Of a stretch of 8,184 nt of DNA, positions 1-5,764 are shown one piece after another (position 1 is the first letter of the stretch; every line of letters starts with the position of its first letter). Below the pieces are notes generated by a model, which saw only the letters and a list, made by a program, of their open reading frames with translations, did not search any database and had not been told where the DNA came from. Where the stretch lies: positions 1 through 8,184 of the forward strand of contig JAGVEU010000430.1 in the NCBI GenBank assembly GCA_020057985.1, given 5' to 3'. The DNA is from Calditrichota bacterium. GTDB lineage: Bacteria; Electryoneota; RPQS01. Made by a program: the position numbers and the translations under genes.

Positions 1-695
1 ATGTTCCCTTTGTGAACAACGGTTACAGATCCAAGTTTGTGGCTGACGGCCCAGTTTATCGCTTTGCGGACAATTCGATTCGTTGCCGTTCGGGAGATCG
101 GCTTAATTCCCACGCCGCTGTCGAGTCGAATCTTCTTCCCCATTTCTCCATTCAGGAAGCCGAGCAGCTTGAGAGCCTCCGGAGTTCCCTCCTTCCACTC
201 GATTCCGGCATAGACGTCTTCCGTATTCTCTCTGAAGATGATGACGTTGAGCTTCTCGGGATGCTTGACAGGCGCCGGAACACCGGTAAACCAACGGACA
301 GGCCTCACACAGGCATAAAGCTCAAGCCTTTGCCGGAGGGCAACATTCAGCGATCTGATGCCACCACCGATAGGTGTGGTTAACGGGCCTTTGATTGCAA
401 CTACATATTGCTCAATAGCCTTTAGAGTATCCTCCGGCAGCCAGACATCAGGGCCATAGACCCCGAGTGCTTTCTCCCCCGCATAGATCTCAAACCACTC
501 CACGCGGCGAGTCCCACCATAAGCCTTCTCGACCGCCGCATCGAAAACCCGCTTGCTTGCCTTCCATATATCACGACCCGTACCGTCGCCTTCTATAAAA
601 GGAAGAATGGGATCATTGGGGACGTTCAAACGACCGTCCTTAACCGTAATGGCTGTGCCTTTAGTGGGTGGAGTTAGTTTTTCGTAGGTAGACAT
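1..695 (-). CDS. icd: NADP-type isocitrate dehydrogenase, N-terminal part (cut by window edge)
   Basis: This gene encodes isocitrate dehydrogenase, the TCA-cycle enzyme that oxidatively decarboxylates isocitrate to 2-oxoglutarate in the cytoplasm. The first 231 codons are present; the reading frame runs off the left edge. The translation, made by hand from the minus strand, aligns closely with E. coli Icd. IEGDGTG lies at residues 34-40. [21 protein letters not shown] begins at 102 and carries Ser115, Asn117 and Arg121, which correspond to E. coli Ser113, Asn115 and Arg119. Arg131 follows, then [11 protein letters not shown] (154-164) with Arg155 and Tyr162, and VHKGN at the edge, where Lys229 corresponds to catalytic Lys230. 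All substrate-binding residues expected in this half are intact. The NADP-specificity residues lie beyond the edge, so cofactor choice is inferred from overall family similarity. The start at 695 matches the family N-terminus, but no clear Shine-Dalgarno site precedes it. Upstream sequence suggests it is transcribed separately from the secreted-protein operon. Confidence 0.96.
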   Translation of the reverse strand, partial: MSTYEKLTPPTKGTAITVKDGRLNVPNDPILPFIEGDGTGRDIWKASKRVFDAAVEKAYGGTRRVEWFEIYAGEKALGVYGPDVWLPEDTLKAIEQYVVAIKGPLTTPIGGGIRSLNVALRQRLELYACVRPVRWFTGVPAPVKHPEKLNVIIFRENTEDVYAGIEWKEGTPEALKLLGFLNGEMGKKIRLDSGVGIKPISRTATNRIVRKAINWAVSHKLGSVTVVHKGN

Positions 696-979
696 GAGAA
701 TTTGCTTGTAAAAATGTGCTTGTGGCGCGATTATAAGGCTATGTTGTTTCAAAGAGAAATGGAACAGCAAGCCGTGACATCTTCTTGAATTTACAGGGAG
801 TTAACGCGCAGGCAGAACTGCGTGCGACGTGGAATCAAAATGAGGCGACTATACTCCAGAATACGTGGGGCATTGGGAAGGCACTGCGGCCCTCAGATAG
901 CTTTATAAGAGGAGCCGACGTTGCGTTAGGCCGGTTGACCCTCCGATTCGGGGAGTATGACTCCTTAACGAGGTCATAG
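696..979 (-). other. icd upstream region / putative long leader, no gene seen
   Basis: This stretch of about 280 nt between the distal promoter and icd contains no convincing gene. Short open frames on both strands lack recognisable domains and ribosome sites. On either strand two hairpins compete for the same bases: 941-944 (CTCC) can pair with 952-955 (GGAG), or 952-956 (GGAGT) can pair with 960-964 (ACTCC). A further dyad lies near 808-826 (GCGCAG/CTGCGT). If the promoter at 980-1008 is active, this region would be the transcribed icd leader. No known riboswitch class was recognised. Confidence 0.4.
730..735 (-). promoter_or_regulatory. Possible proximal -10 element for icd
   Basis: The minus strand reads a consensus TATAAT here, which would give a 5' leader of roughly 28 nt before the icd start at 695. 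No recognisable -35 hexamer sits 16-18 bp upstream, so this is only a candidate. It could act with an activator, or be a chance match in AT-rich DNA. Confidence 0.35.
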
Positions 980-1008
980 AATATAGTTATCTCAATTTCA
1001 AAAGTCAA
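980..1008 (-). promoter_or_regulatory. Sigma70-like promoter reading toward icd
   Basis: On the minus strand a -35 TTGACT (1003-1008) is followed after exactly 17 bp by a -10 TATATT (980-985). Transcription would start near 973 and run toward icd through a leader of about 278 nt. The site begins right after the T-tract of the terminator at 1015-1049, a layout that insulates icd from upstream transcription. The -10 is identical to that of the operon promoter at 7826-7854. Confidence 0.6.
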
Positions 1009-1014
1009 CTCCAT

Positions 1015-1049
1015 AAAAATAAAAAACACCGGGACAGGTTCGGTGTTTT
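1015..1049 (-). terminator. Intrinsic terminator for minus-strand transcripts
   Basis: A perfect 9-bp stem (AAAACACCG at 1023-1031 with CGGTGTTTT at 1041-1049) with a 9-nt loop is followed on the minus strand by a long T-rich tract (TTTTTTATTTTTAT read from 1026 to 1013). On the plus strand the tail is shorter (TTTTC), so the element may be weakly bidirectional but is best oriented for minus-strand RNA coming from the right. It lies more than 500 bp beyond the operon's own terminators. This implies either read-through control or a separate minus-strand RNA in 1050-1570. Confidence 0.75.
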
Positions 1050-1128
1050 CTATTCATGAGAGGAGAAGATGAACTCAAGCCAGCGGCATAATCAATACTG
1101 CCCGTCTGTCCGATGGCTTATGGAAGGA

Positions 1129-1232
1129 GGCCTGGAATCAGTAACCGATAGAGCCGAAGCAAATCGAGGTGAACCGTGCATGTTGTCAATCAAAGTAAAC
1201 CGTACATGGCATTCGGCCACTGATTCCAAGCC
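1129..1232. repeat. 104-nt nested inverted repeat, possible structured RNA
   Basis: The outer arms, GGCCTGGAATCAGT (1129-1142) and ACTGATTCCAAGCC (1219-1232), pair at 13 of 14 positions, including 10 consecutive pairs. Inside them GCCGAA (1153-1158) pairs with TTCGGC (1212-1217). The inner stem extends by two more pairs past a bulged A at 1211. A third possible stem joins CATGT (1179-1183) and ACATG (1204-1208). The nested order gives a single long imperfect hairpin on either strand. I do not recognise an RNA family or a transposon terminus. Confidence 0.6.
1172..1208. repeat. Two direct copies of AACCGTRCATG
   Basis: AACCGTGCATG at 1172-1182 and AACCGTACATG at 1198-1208 differ at one base and are offset by 26 bp, roughly two and a half helical turns. 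They lie in the terminal loop region of the larger inverted repeat. They could be paired protein-binding sites or part of an RNA fold. Confidence 0.45.
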
Positions 1233-1436
1233 CATCCCCTCAATTAGGGAGGGAGTAGTGAATCATGAAGAAGAAGTTGGCGGCCTCACAAGAGAGTGAG
1301 GAGAAGTGCCGGTTGCCCGTGCCTGTTGCAGTGCAGGTTGTCGAATCACCATCCTTATAGAACCGCTACACCGAGGAAGAAAACTCAAGCCAAGGATGGG
1401 TCTGTTGGGAGGCCACCGTCCTTCTTTCATGATCTG

Positions 1437-1500
1437 TCGCATCTGACTCCGTTGTGCCGCGCAGGAGTCATTGCGATAACGCAGCCCGGAAGGGACCGGG
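1437..1500. other. Two adjacent hairpins, one long and bulged
   Basis: TCGCA (1437-1441) pairs with TGCGA (1472-1476). After a small internal loop, TGACTCC (1444-1450) pairs with GGAGTCA (1464-1470). The remaining 13-nt loop can itself close by TTGTG-type pairing (1453-1456 with 1460-1463, one G-T wobble) onto a triloop. A second hairpin follows: CCCGG (1485-1489) with CCGGG (1496-1500). Neither is followed by a T-tract, so these are not simple terminators. Confidence 0.5.
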
Positions 1501-1572
1501 AGAACGAGTTCTTTGCCGTTCTTCATGACTCATCTGTGCAATGGACATGCCATGAGCTTATCCAACTGTTTT

Positions 1573-1604
1573 ATAAAAAATTAGAGCCTCATGAAAGGCT
1601 CTAT
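1573..1604 (-). terminator. Second (distal) intrinsic terminator of the secreted-protein operon
   Basis: TAGAGCC (1582-1588) pairs perfectly with GGCTCTA (1597-1603). On the minus strand the hairpin is followed by TTTTTT (1580-1575) in an AT-rich tail. The plus-strand side has no T-tract, so the orientation is clear. It lies about 110 nt beyond the stop of the 995-residue gene and acts as a back-up to the proximal terminator. Confidence 0.75.
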
Positions 1605-1661
1605 ACTCTGCAAATTTTGCGCTCTCTTAATTGTGATTGCACTCCAAGTGCGATAGAATTG

Positions 1662-1693
1662 AAAAAGAGGCAGCCATTTCTGACCGCCTCTTT
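1662..1693 (-). terminator. Proximal intrinsic terminator of the secreted-protein operon
   Basis: AAAGAGGC (1664-1671) pairs perfectly with GCCTCTTT (1686-1693) around a 14-nt loop. On the minus strand the stem runs into a T-run (1666-1662). It begins about 22 nt after the stop codon of the 995-residue gene, as expected for the end of an operon. Confidence 0.7.
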
Positions 1694-1715
1694 CAGCGTT
1701 TCAGTGTTTCAGCGT
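1692..1715. repeat. Triple 8-bp tandem repeat TTCAGYGT
   Basis: Three exact-length units (TTCAGCGT, TTCAGTGT, TTCAGCGT) fill the space between the stop codon at 1716-1718 and the proximal terminator; their first two bases are shared with the terminator stem. It may be a slippage product or a small dispersed downstream element. Confidence 0.6.
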
Positions 1716-4703
1716 TTATCTGATGAGCACCATTTTCTTTGCCTGCGCAAAGTTTCCGGCGTTGATCTGATAGATATAGACTCCGGAGGCAACGGTTACT
1801 CCGTGCGAGTCTTTACTATCCCAGAATAGGCGATAGGCTCCGGCTGCGCGAACTTCGTCCACCAGAGTAGCAACGTGCTGACCGAGGGTGTTGAAGATTT
1901 TCAGTTTGACGTGCGTGTTTTCCGGTAGATCAAATTTGATCTCCGTGTTTGGGTTGAATGGATTGGGATAGTTTTGATAGAGGCGATATTCCGTCGGCAG
2001 AATCGAGGTTGTCGTAGCTCCACCGCCGTCTTGTCCCATCAGACTCAGCAGGTTATTCTCCAGCATGATTCCCTGTGCAATCGAAGTTACGCGCAAGCCA
2101 ACGGGGATGCGTTTGCCGTCGCTGTCGAGTCCGCCGCCGTCTTCGATTAGACCTGCCGCCATTTGGATTCCGAGCAGATCAATGGCCACCAAAATTGAAT
2201 CCGTGTACGTGAGGTTGCTGTTCAGCAGATTCAGACAAACCGCTATGCCCTCTTCATATTGCTCGTGATTCAGGCGATAGCACGACAGCACGCGCTTGCC
2301 GTACACGCGGGACTCGTATGTACTATCGGTAGTGATCAGACTATCCAGCAGTTGCGGAACCCACGGCTCGCCGTTGCTCAGAAAGACCTCTGTAGTGACG
2401 ACGTGCGTTGCCGCATACCAGCGGAGTTGAGGGTCGGTTGAAGAAGTAGCCACCATGCGGAACAACTCTTGTGCTTGGGCATATTCCTCGATGCTCTCGT
2501 AATACAACGCCTGACTGTACGGATCTTCCCCTTCGTCAAGACCGCGTCCTCCTCTGCCGGGAGTTGCCTTGCTCCCCGGGTTCCACGCTGCGGGGCCGCC
2601 TTCCGCTCCTCCGCAGAGTCTCCATGCTTCACTTGCAGGCAGTGTGTAGTCAAACGCTCCAACGGGAGAAAACAGATTGCTTGCTGCAGAGGGATTCCAA
2701 TATTGATCCTCGCACTTGTAGGTTCCGAAGAAACGGTTACGCCATTCGATGAATTTCCCGCTTGCTGATCGTTGTGTCCAGTCGTTCCTTCCGCCGTTCC
2801 CGGGAGCCATGCCAGCAAAGTCAATCACCGGTAGCACACCCGAACCTTGAATCGTAAAGAGATAAGCAGAGGAGTCATTGGTAACATTGCTAACGCCATC
2901 AATAAAGCCTTCACCGCCAAACGAGGGCGCGGTGCCTTGGAAGCAGAAGACTGAACTCATGTAACTTCCGCTAAACGGCGCCAGATTTTCAAACGTGCAG
3001 CACTTGAAATTCGGCGAACAGGTGGCTGTATTGAAGAGCACAGAGTAGAGCGAGGTCCGCCCTTCAAACACACAATCTCGAAAGCTCCCCGTCACTTTCT
3101 TAATGTAGGAATTCACATAATCGCAATCGCGCAGAGTGTCGCCGGTGAAAGTCACATTGCAGTTATACAAATACATCGCGCTGCCTGCAGGCGCATTTTC
3201 GATTACCGTATTCGTGACTTTCTGCGTCAGTGAAGGACTGTTCCAAAGACACAGCATCGAACCGCCGTAAGTTCCGCTGCTGCCGTCAATGGTGCAATGA
3301 TCAATCAGCACCGGTGTGGAAGATCCCGCCGGAGCATCCGTGCGAATGCTGAAGGAACTGGCATGATAGAACTCGGCATACTTCACATCAAGTTGCCCGC
3401 CTTGCACATAAATTCCTTTCCAAGTCTCGCCGGTATCCTTGGCATCAAACCGGACTTTGCTCGCGGACGTACCGTTAACCGTCAGCTTGGCTCCGGCATC
3501 CACCACCAGTGCCGCTCCCTGATCAAACAGCACCTGCACGCCTGCGTCAATAATAAGTTCGTTGCCATTGGTTACATGTAAGGAGTCGGTAATCGTGACT
3601 GGCGACATATCCATCGTCCAATGACCACTGGGACCTGGTACAGGATTGTCGAAAGCTGCTTCGTTCACACGAAAGGAGCGCAAAACGAAGTATTTGACCG
3701 TGTTAGAGAAGGTAACAAAGACCAGCCTGCCCGCGGCTGAACGCATATGAATTGTCGGATTCGCCGTTGAATTCAGCAATGGAGGTATCACTCCAGAATC
3801 ACGGTTCGCATTCTGCAGTGAATCGGAACTATCCCACGTGAAAAGACTCTGGGTATCTCGATCAAAGCCGACAACTCCGACTCCTGGAACCACCGCGCAT
3901 TCATGGAGTCTGGAAAGACTGCCATCGTGTGAGAGTGACCAAGCTTGAGAGTGAAGATGAATTGCCGGATCGTTTTGAGTTGAAGTCAAATGGTCTACAC
4001 GACCATTCAAGCCGTCACTAACATAGAGATGGGCAGTGTTTGACGCATCAACGTAACCGGAAATATCGCTAATCCAGCGAAAGCTACCGTGCCTCGAGAC
4101 AAATGAACCGTAACTCGACCTGATGGTCCCCACGCTGTCTGTTCTGAAGATGGACTGTGTCGCTTCGTCAGCGATGAAGAAGTTGCCGAATGCCCAGAAG
4201 ATGCCGACGGGCTTTGTGATGGCAGGATTCGCAAACGTCCTCTGTAAAGTAAACTGACCCGTCGTAGCGTTAAACGCATAGACACCGATGAATGCCCCAA
4301 CTCTAAACGCAACAGCAATCCGGTCTGTCTGCGGATTGAAATAATTACCGTATTTGACTTGGCACATTGCTGTCGCAGAATTCCACCCATCCGTGGATAT
4401 GCTCGAGCGAAACACGCTGTCGGCGCTTAAGCCATTCTGTTGATCAATCCTAAACTCGGTGAACAGTCGCCGAACCGCATCCAGCACGATTAGCCGGAAA
4501 TCAAGCTGTGAGAGCCGCAAGACATCTATGTCGACAGGATGATCAAAGCCACTGTCAACAGAATCCGTCATTTGCATTATCCACTGGTTGGAAATGCTAT
4601 CCAAGCCAGGAATACCGAAGAAGTCATTCTCTCGCTCCAGAACAGGATCGGCTGCAGCACCTATGGCGAAACCGATAATTGTCAATATTGCATATAGAAA
4701 CAT
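1716..4703 (-). CDS. T9SS-secreted multidomain surface protein (propeller-like, beta-helix, helical, type A sorting domain)
   Basis: This is a 995-residue exported protein, last in its operon. Residues 1-18 are a hydrophobic signal peptide (AIGAAA before Asp19), unusual in having no Lys or Arg near the N-terminus. Residues about 40-350 look like repeated beta strands of a propeller, with segments such as KPVGIFWAFGNFFIADEATQ and HLYVSDGLNGRVDH. Residues about 365-620 read as a right-handed parallel beta-helix, with patterns such as LIIDAGVQVLF and KLTVNGTSASKVRFD. A Gly/Pro-rich hinge (about 698-725) leads to an alpha-helical, TPR-like part (725-890). A short GGGATTTS linker then precedes a C-terminal T9SS type A sorting domain (902-995) with LYQNYPNPFNP (908-918), GVYIYQI and a final KKMVLIR. 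Known family behaviour is export through the outer membrane with cleavage of this domain. AGGAGG lies 7 nt before the ATG, fixing the start. Ligand or substrate is unknown. Codons 458-524 have a near-identical copy at the right edge. Confidence 0.9.
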   Translation of the reverse strand: MFLYAILTIIGFAIGAAADPVLERENDFFGIPGLDSISNQWIMQMTDSVDSGFDHPVDIDVLRLSQLDFRLIVLDAVRRLFTEFRIDQQNGLSADSVFRSSISTDGWNSATAMCQVKYGNYFNPQTDRIAVAFRVGAFIGVYAFNATTGQFTLQRTFANPAITKPVGIFWAFGNFFIADEATQSIFRTDSVGTIRSSYGSFVSRHGSFRWISDISGYVDASNTAHLYVSDGLNGRVDHLTSTQNDPAIHLHSQAWSLSHDGSLSRLHECAVVPGVGVVGFDRDTQSLFTWDSSDSLQNANRDSGVIPPLLNSTANPTIHMRSAAGRLVFVTFSNTVKYFVLRSFRVNEAAFDNPVPGPSGHWTMDMSPVTITDSLHVTNGNELIIDAGVQVLFDQGAALVVDAGAKLTVNGTSASKVRFDAKDTGETWKGIYVQGGQLDVKYAEFYHASSFSIRTDAPAGSSTPVLIDHCTIDGSSGTYGGSMLCLWNSPSLTQKVTNTVIENAPAGSAMYLYNCNVTFTGDTLRDCDYVNSYIKKVTGSFRDCVFEGRTSLYSVLFNTATCSPNFKCCTFENLAPFSGSYMSSVFCFQGTAPSFGGEGFIDGVSNVTNDSSAYLFTIQGSGVLPVIDFAGMAPGNGGRNDWTQRSASGKFIEWRNRFFGTYKCEDQYWNPSAASNLFSPVGAFDYTLPASEAWRLCGGAEGGPAAWNPGSKATPGRGGRGLDEGEDPYSQALYYESIEEYAQAQELFRMVATSSTDPQLRWYAATHVVTTEVFLSNGEPWVPQLLDSLITTDSTYESRVYGKRVLSCYRLNHEQYEEGIAVCLNLLNSNLTYTDSILVAIDLLGIQMAAGLIEDGGGLDSDGKRIPVGLRVTSIAQGIMLENNLLSLMGQDGGGATTTSILPTEYRLYQNYPNPFNPNTEIKFDLPENTHVKLKIFNTLGQHVATLVDEVRAAGAYRLFWDSKDSHGVTVASGVYIYQINAGNFAQAKKMVLIR
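3131..3333 (-). repeat. Beta-helix segment duplicated at the right edge of the window
   Basis: This part of the 995-residue gene (codons 458-524) aligns without gaps to 7982-8184, with 187 of 203 bases identical by my count. Only two codons change the amino acid (Leu466 to Gln, Thr517 to Ile); the other differences are synonymous. Confidence 0.95.
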
Positions 4704-4710
4704 GGAGATT

Positions 4711-4716
4711 CCTCCT
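4711..4716 (-). promoter_or_regulatory. Consensus ribosome binding site for the 995-residue gene
   Basis: The minus strand reads a full AGGAGG with 7 nt to the ATG at 4703. This is the strongest Shine-Dalgarno site in the window and decides the start codon in favour of the short, signal-peptide-containing N-terminus. Confidence 0.85.
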
Positions 4717-4773
4717 GAAAGTCTTAGGGAAAGTTCGAACCTGGATGTTGTTTCGCGCTCCGCTATCGGCTGC

Positions 4774-5724
4774 CTACCGCTGCTGCTCGTTCATCATAGC
4801 AAGGATCTCTGCCCGAAGCTGTTCATAGTGCTGGCGTTGTTCCGCAAGCCACTCAGGATCTCTGGCTCGAGCCGCACTAAAAGGCTTCTCGATATAACCT
4901 GTGGCGGCATACATGTAGTCTAGAAACTCCAGCCGCTTTTTAAGGTCGCCGGCTCTCGCGGCACTCACTCCGGCCCACCTGAGACCCTGCGGATCTGACC
5001 ATCCGCGCTGAATCATGGAATCGGCCAAGTTCATCGCTCTTCGATAATCGCCCGCTACCCACATTGTCTTAATGTGGGATCCCAAAACTCTGGCACTGTC
5101 ATCCCGCGAGCACGGGGCGGTCAGAATGAGTGGTGTGAAGGACACTCCGGAGTCTTCCCCCAATTCTTCAATCTCCCACCGCGCCCGGAAGTAAACGGTA
5201 TCGCCTGCGAGGTCTTCCGGAATCGTAAGCACGAAGTGTCTAATCGCTACACTCCTCCAGTTCGCCCGACCATCCCCTGCACGCCAAAGGCTGCCAGCCT
5301 CTTTCTGCTCCTCAGTGGTGTAGTAATTCGGGTTCATCCGTTCGATTAACCCGGGTTCGGGGACATAGTCGGGCTCGGGGCGGTAACCGGGTGCAGGCTT
5401 GAATCCCGCATCAAGAGTTAACCCCTTCGGCCATTCGGCTTCAACCGGTATTTGGAAAAACAATTGCCTATCCGCGTCGAGAGTGGGAGCCGCAATTACT
5501 TGCAGGCTGATCATGGATCCCGTCAGAATCGAGGTGGCTTGACCCGCTCGATCCTTGGGAGAGCAGTCTCCCCCCCATTCCGCCTCGTACCACACACCAA
5601 TACTCCTAATTCTCGGTGAGGTGAGTTTCGTGCCCTCAGCGGAGCAGATCCCCGTAAACAGTGCTGTTGCAAGAATGAGGGTGAGCAACGGTATTGCAGT
5701 TGTTGTATTCCGAAGAGGTATCAT
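4774..5724 (-). CDS. Exported protein of unknown function with proline-rich linker and helical C-terminus
   Basis: I do not recognise a family. The start at 5724 gives 316 residues. It is preferred over an upstream in-frame start at 6003 because GGAG lies 9 nt upstream of it, it leaves a 40-nt gap after the peptidase gene, and the protein then opens with a signal peptide (hydrophobic 9-25, probable cleavage after CSA at 27-29). The Cys at 27 is not in a good lipobox. Residues about 35-205 have alternating hydrophobic strands (VYFRARWEIEEL at 177-188) suggesting a beta domain. Within it lies a proline-rich stretch at 109-125 with PAPGYRPEPDYVPEPG-type repeats. Residues about 208-290 look helical and TPR-like (WVAGDYRRAMNLADSMIQRG). 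The last 25 residues form a charged helix or short coiled coil. It has no T9SS sorting domain and sits between a peptidase and a T9SS cargo gene, so a periplasmic or surface partner role is a guess. Confidence 0.8.
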   Translation of the reverse strand: MIPLRNTTTAIPLLTLILATALFTGICSAEGTKLTSPRIRSIGVWYEAEWGGDCSPKDRAGQATSILTGSMISLQVIAAPTLDADRQLFFQIPVEAEWPKGLTLDAGFKPAPGYRPEPDYVPEPGLIERMNPNYYTTEEQKEAGSLWRAGDGRANWRSVAIRHFVLTIPEDLAGDTVYFRARWEIEELGEDSGVSFTPLILTAPCSRDDSARVLGSHIKTMWVAGDYRRAMNLADSMIQRGWSDPQGLRWAGVSAARAGDLKKRLEFLDYMYAATGYIEKPFSAARARDPEWLAEQRQHYEQLRAEILAMMNEQQR

Positions 5725-5764
5725 GGTCAGAGTCTCCAAGTATAATTTGACGCGGCGGTCTGCC

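Larger units (their letters stand above)
1050..1572. other. Dyad-rich stretch without a convincing gene
   Basis: No open frame here has recognisable domains. A 76-codon plus-strand frame at 1069-1299 follows a GAGGAGA ribosome-site-like motif placed very close to its ATG, and a 31-codon frame at 1264-1359 follows GGGAGGGAG. Neither resembles a known protein. The region is rich in inverted repeats: 1129-1142 with 1219-1232, 1153-1160 with 1209-1217, 1284-1289 with 1296-1301 (CCTCAC/GTGAGG), 1349-1356 with 1392-1399 (CCATCCTT/AAGGATGG), 1437-1450 with 1464-1476, and 1485-1489 with 1496-1500. It is flanked on both sides by minus-strand terminators. It could be a noncoding RNA locus, a decayed mobile element, or control sequence; I cannot choose between these. 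Confidence 0.4.

Noticed and set aside
925..966. Possible tRNA T-arm-like sequence (CCGATTCGGGG)
   Set aside because: No acceptor stem, anticodon arm or full cloverleaf could be drawn around it on either strand.
785..1029. 64-codon frames on both strands upstream of icd
   Set aside because: One starts at TTG without a ribosome site, and the other begins in the terminator T-tract and overlaps the promoter. Neither has recognisable features.
1172..1217. Resemblance of the minus-strand ATGYACGGTT motifs to the 3' strand of group II intron domain V
   Set aside because: No matching domain V 5' strand with a closing tetraloop is found at the right distance, and no maturase gene is present.
1069..1359. 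Two short plus-strand frames (76 and 31 codons) with Shine-Dalgarno-like sequences
   Set aside because: The purine-rich motifs are plausible, but the products resemble nothing known and overlap strong inverted repeats. The support is too weak for a CDS call.
1263..1526. 87-codon minus-strand frame in the gene-free stretch
   Set aside because: It has no clear ribosome site and no domain, and its composition is unlike the real genes of the window.
1050..1700. CRISPR array or insertion sequence
   Set aside because: There are no regularly spaced repeats with unique spacers, no transposase frame, and no terminal inverted repeats with target duplications.
1296..1829. 177-codon plus-strand open frame overlapping the end of the 995-residue gene
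   Set aside because: It has no recognisable domain or ribosome site, and its last third lies antisense to the conserved T9SS sorting domain. It is a shadow frame.
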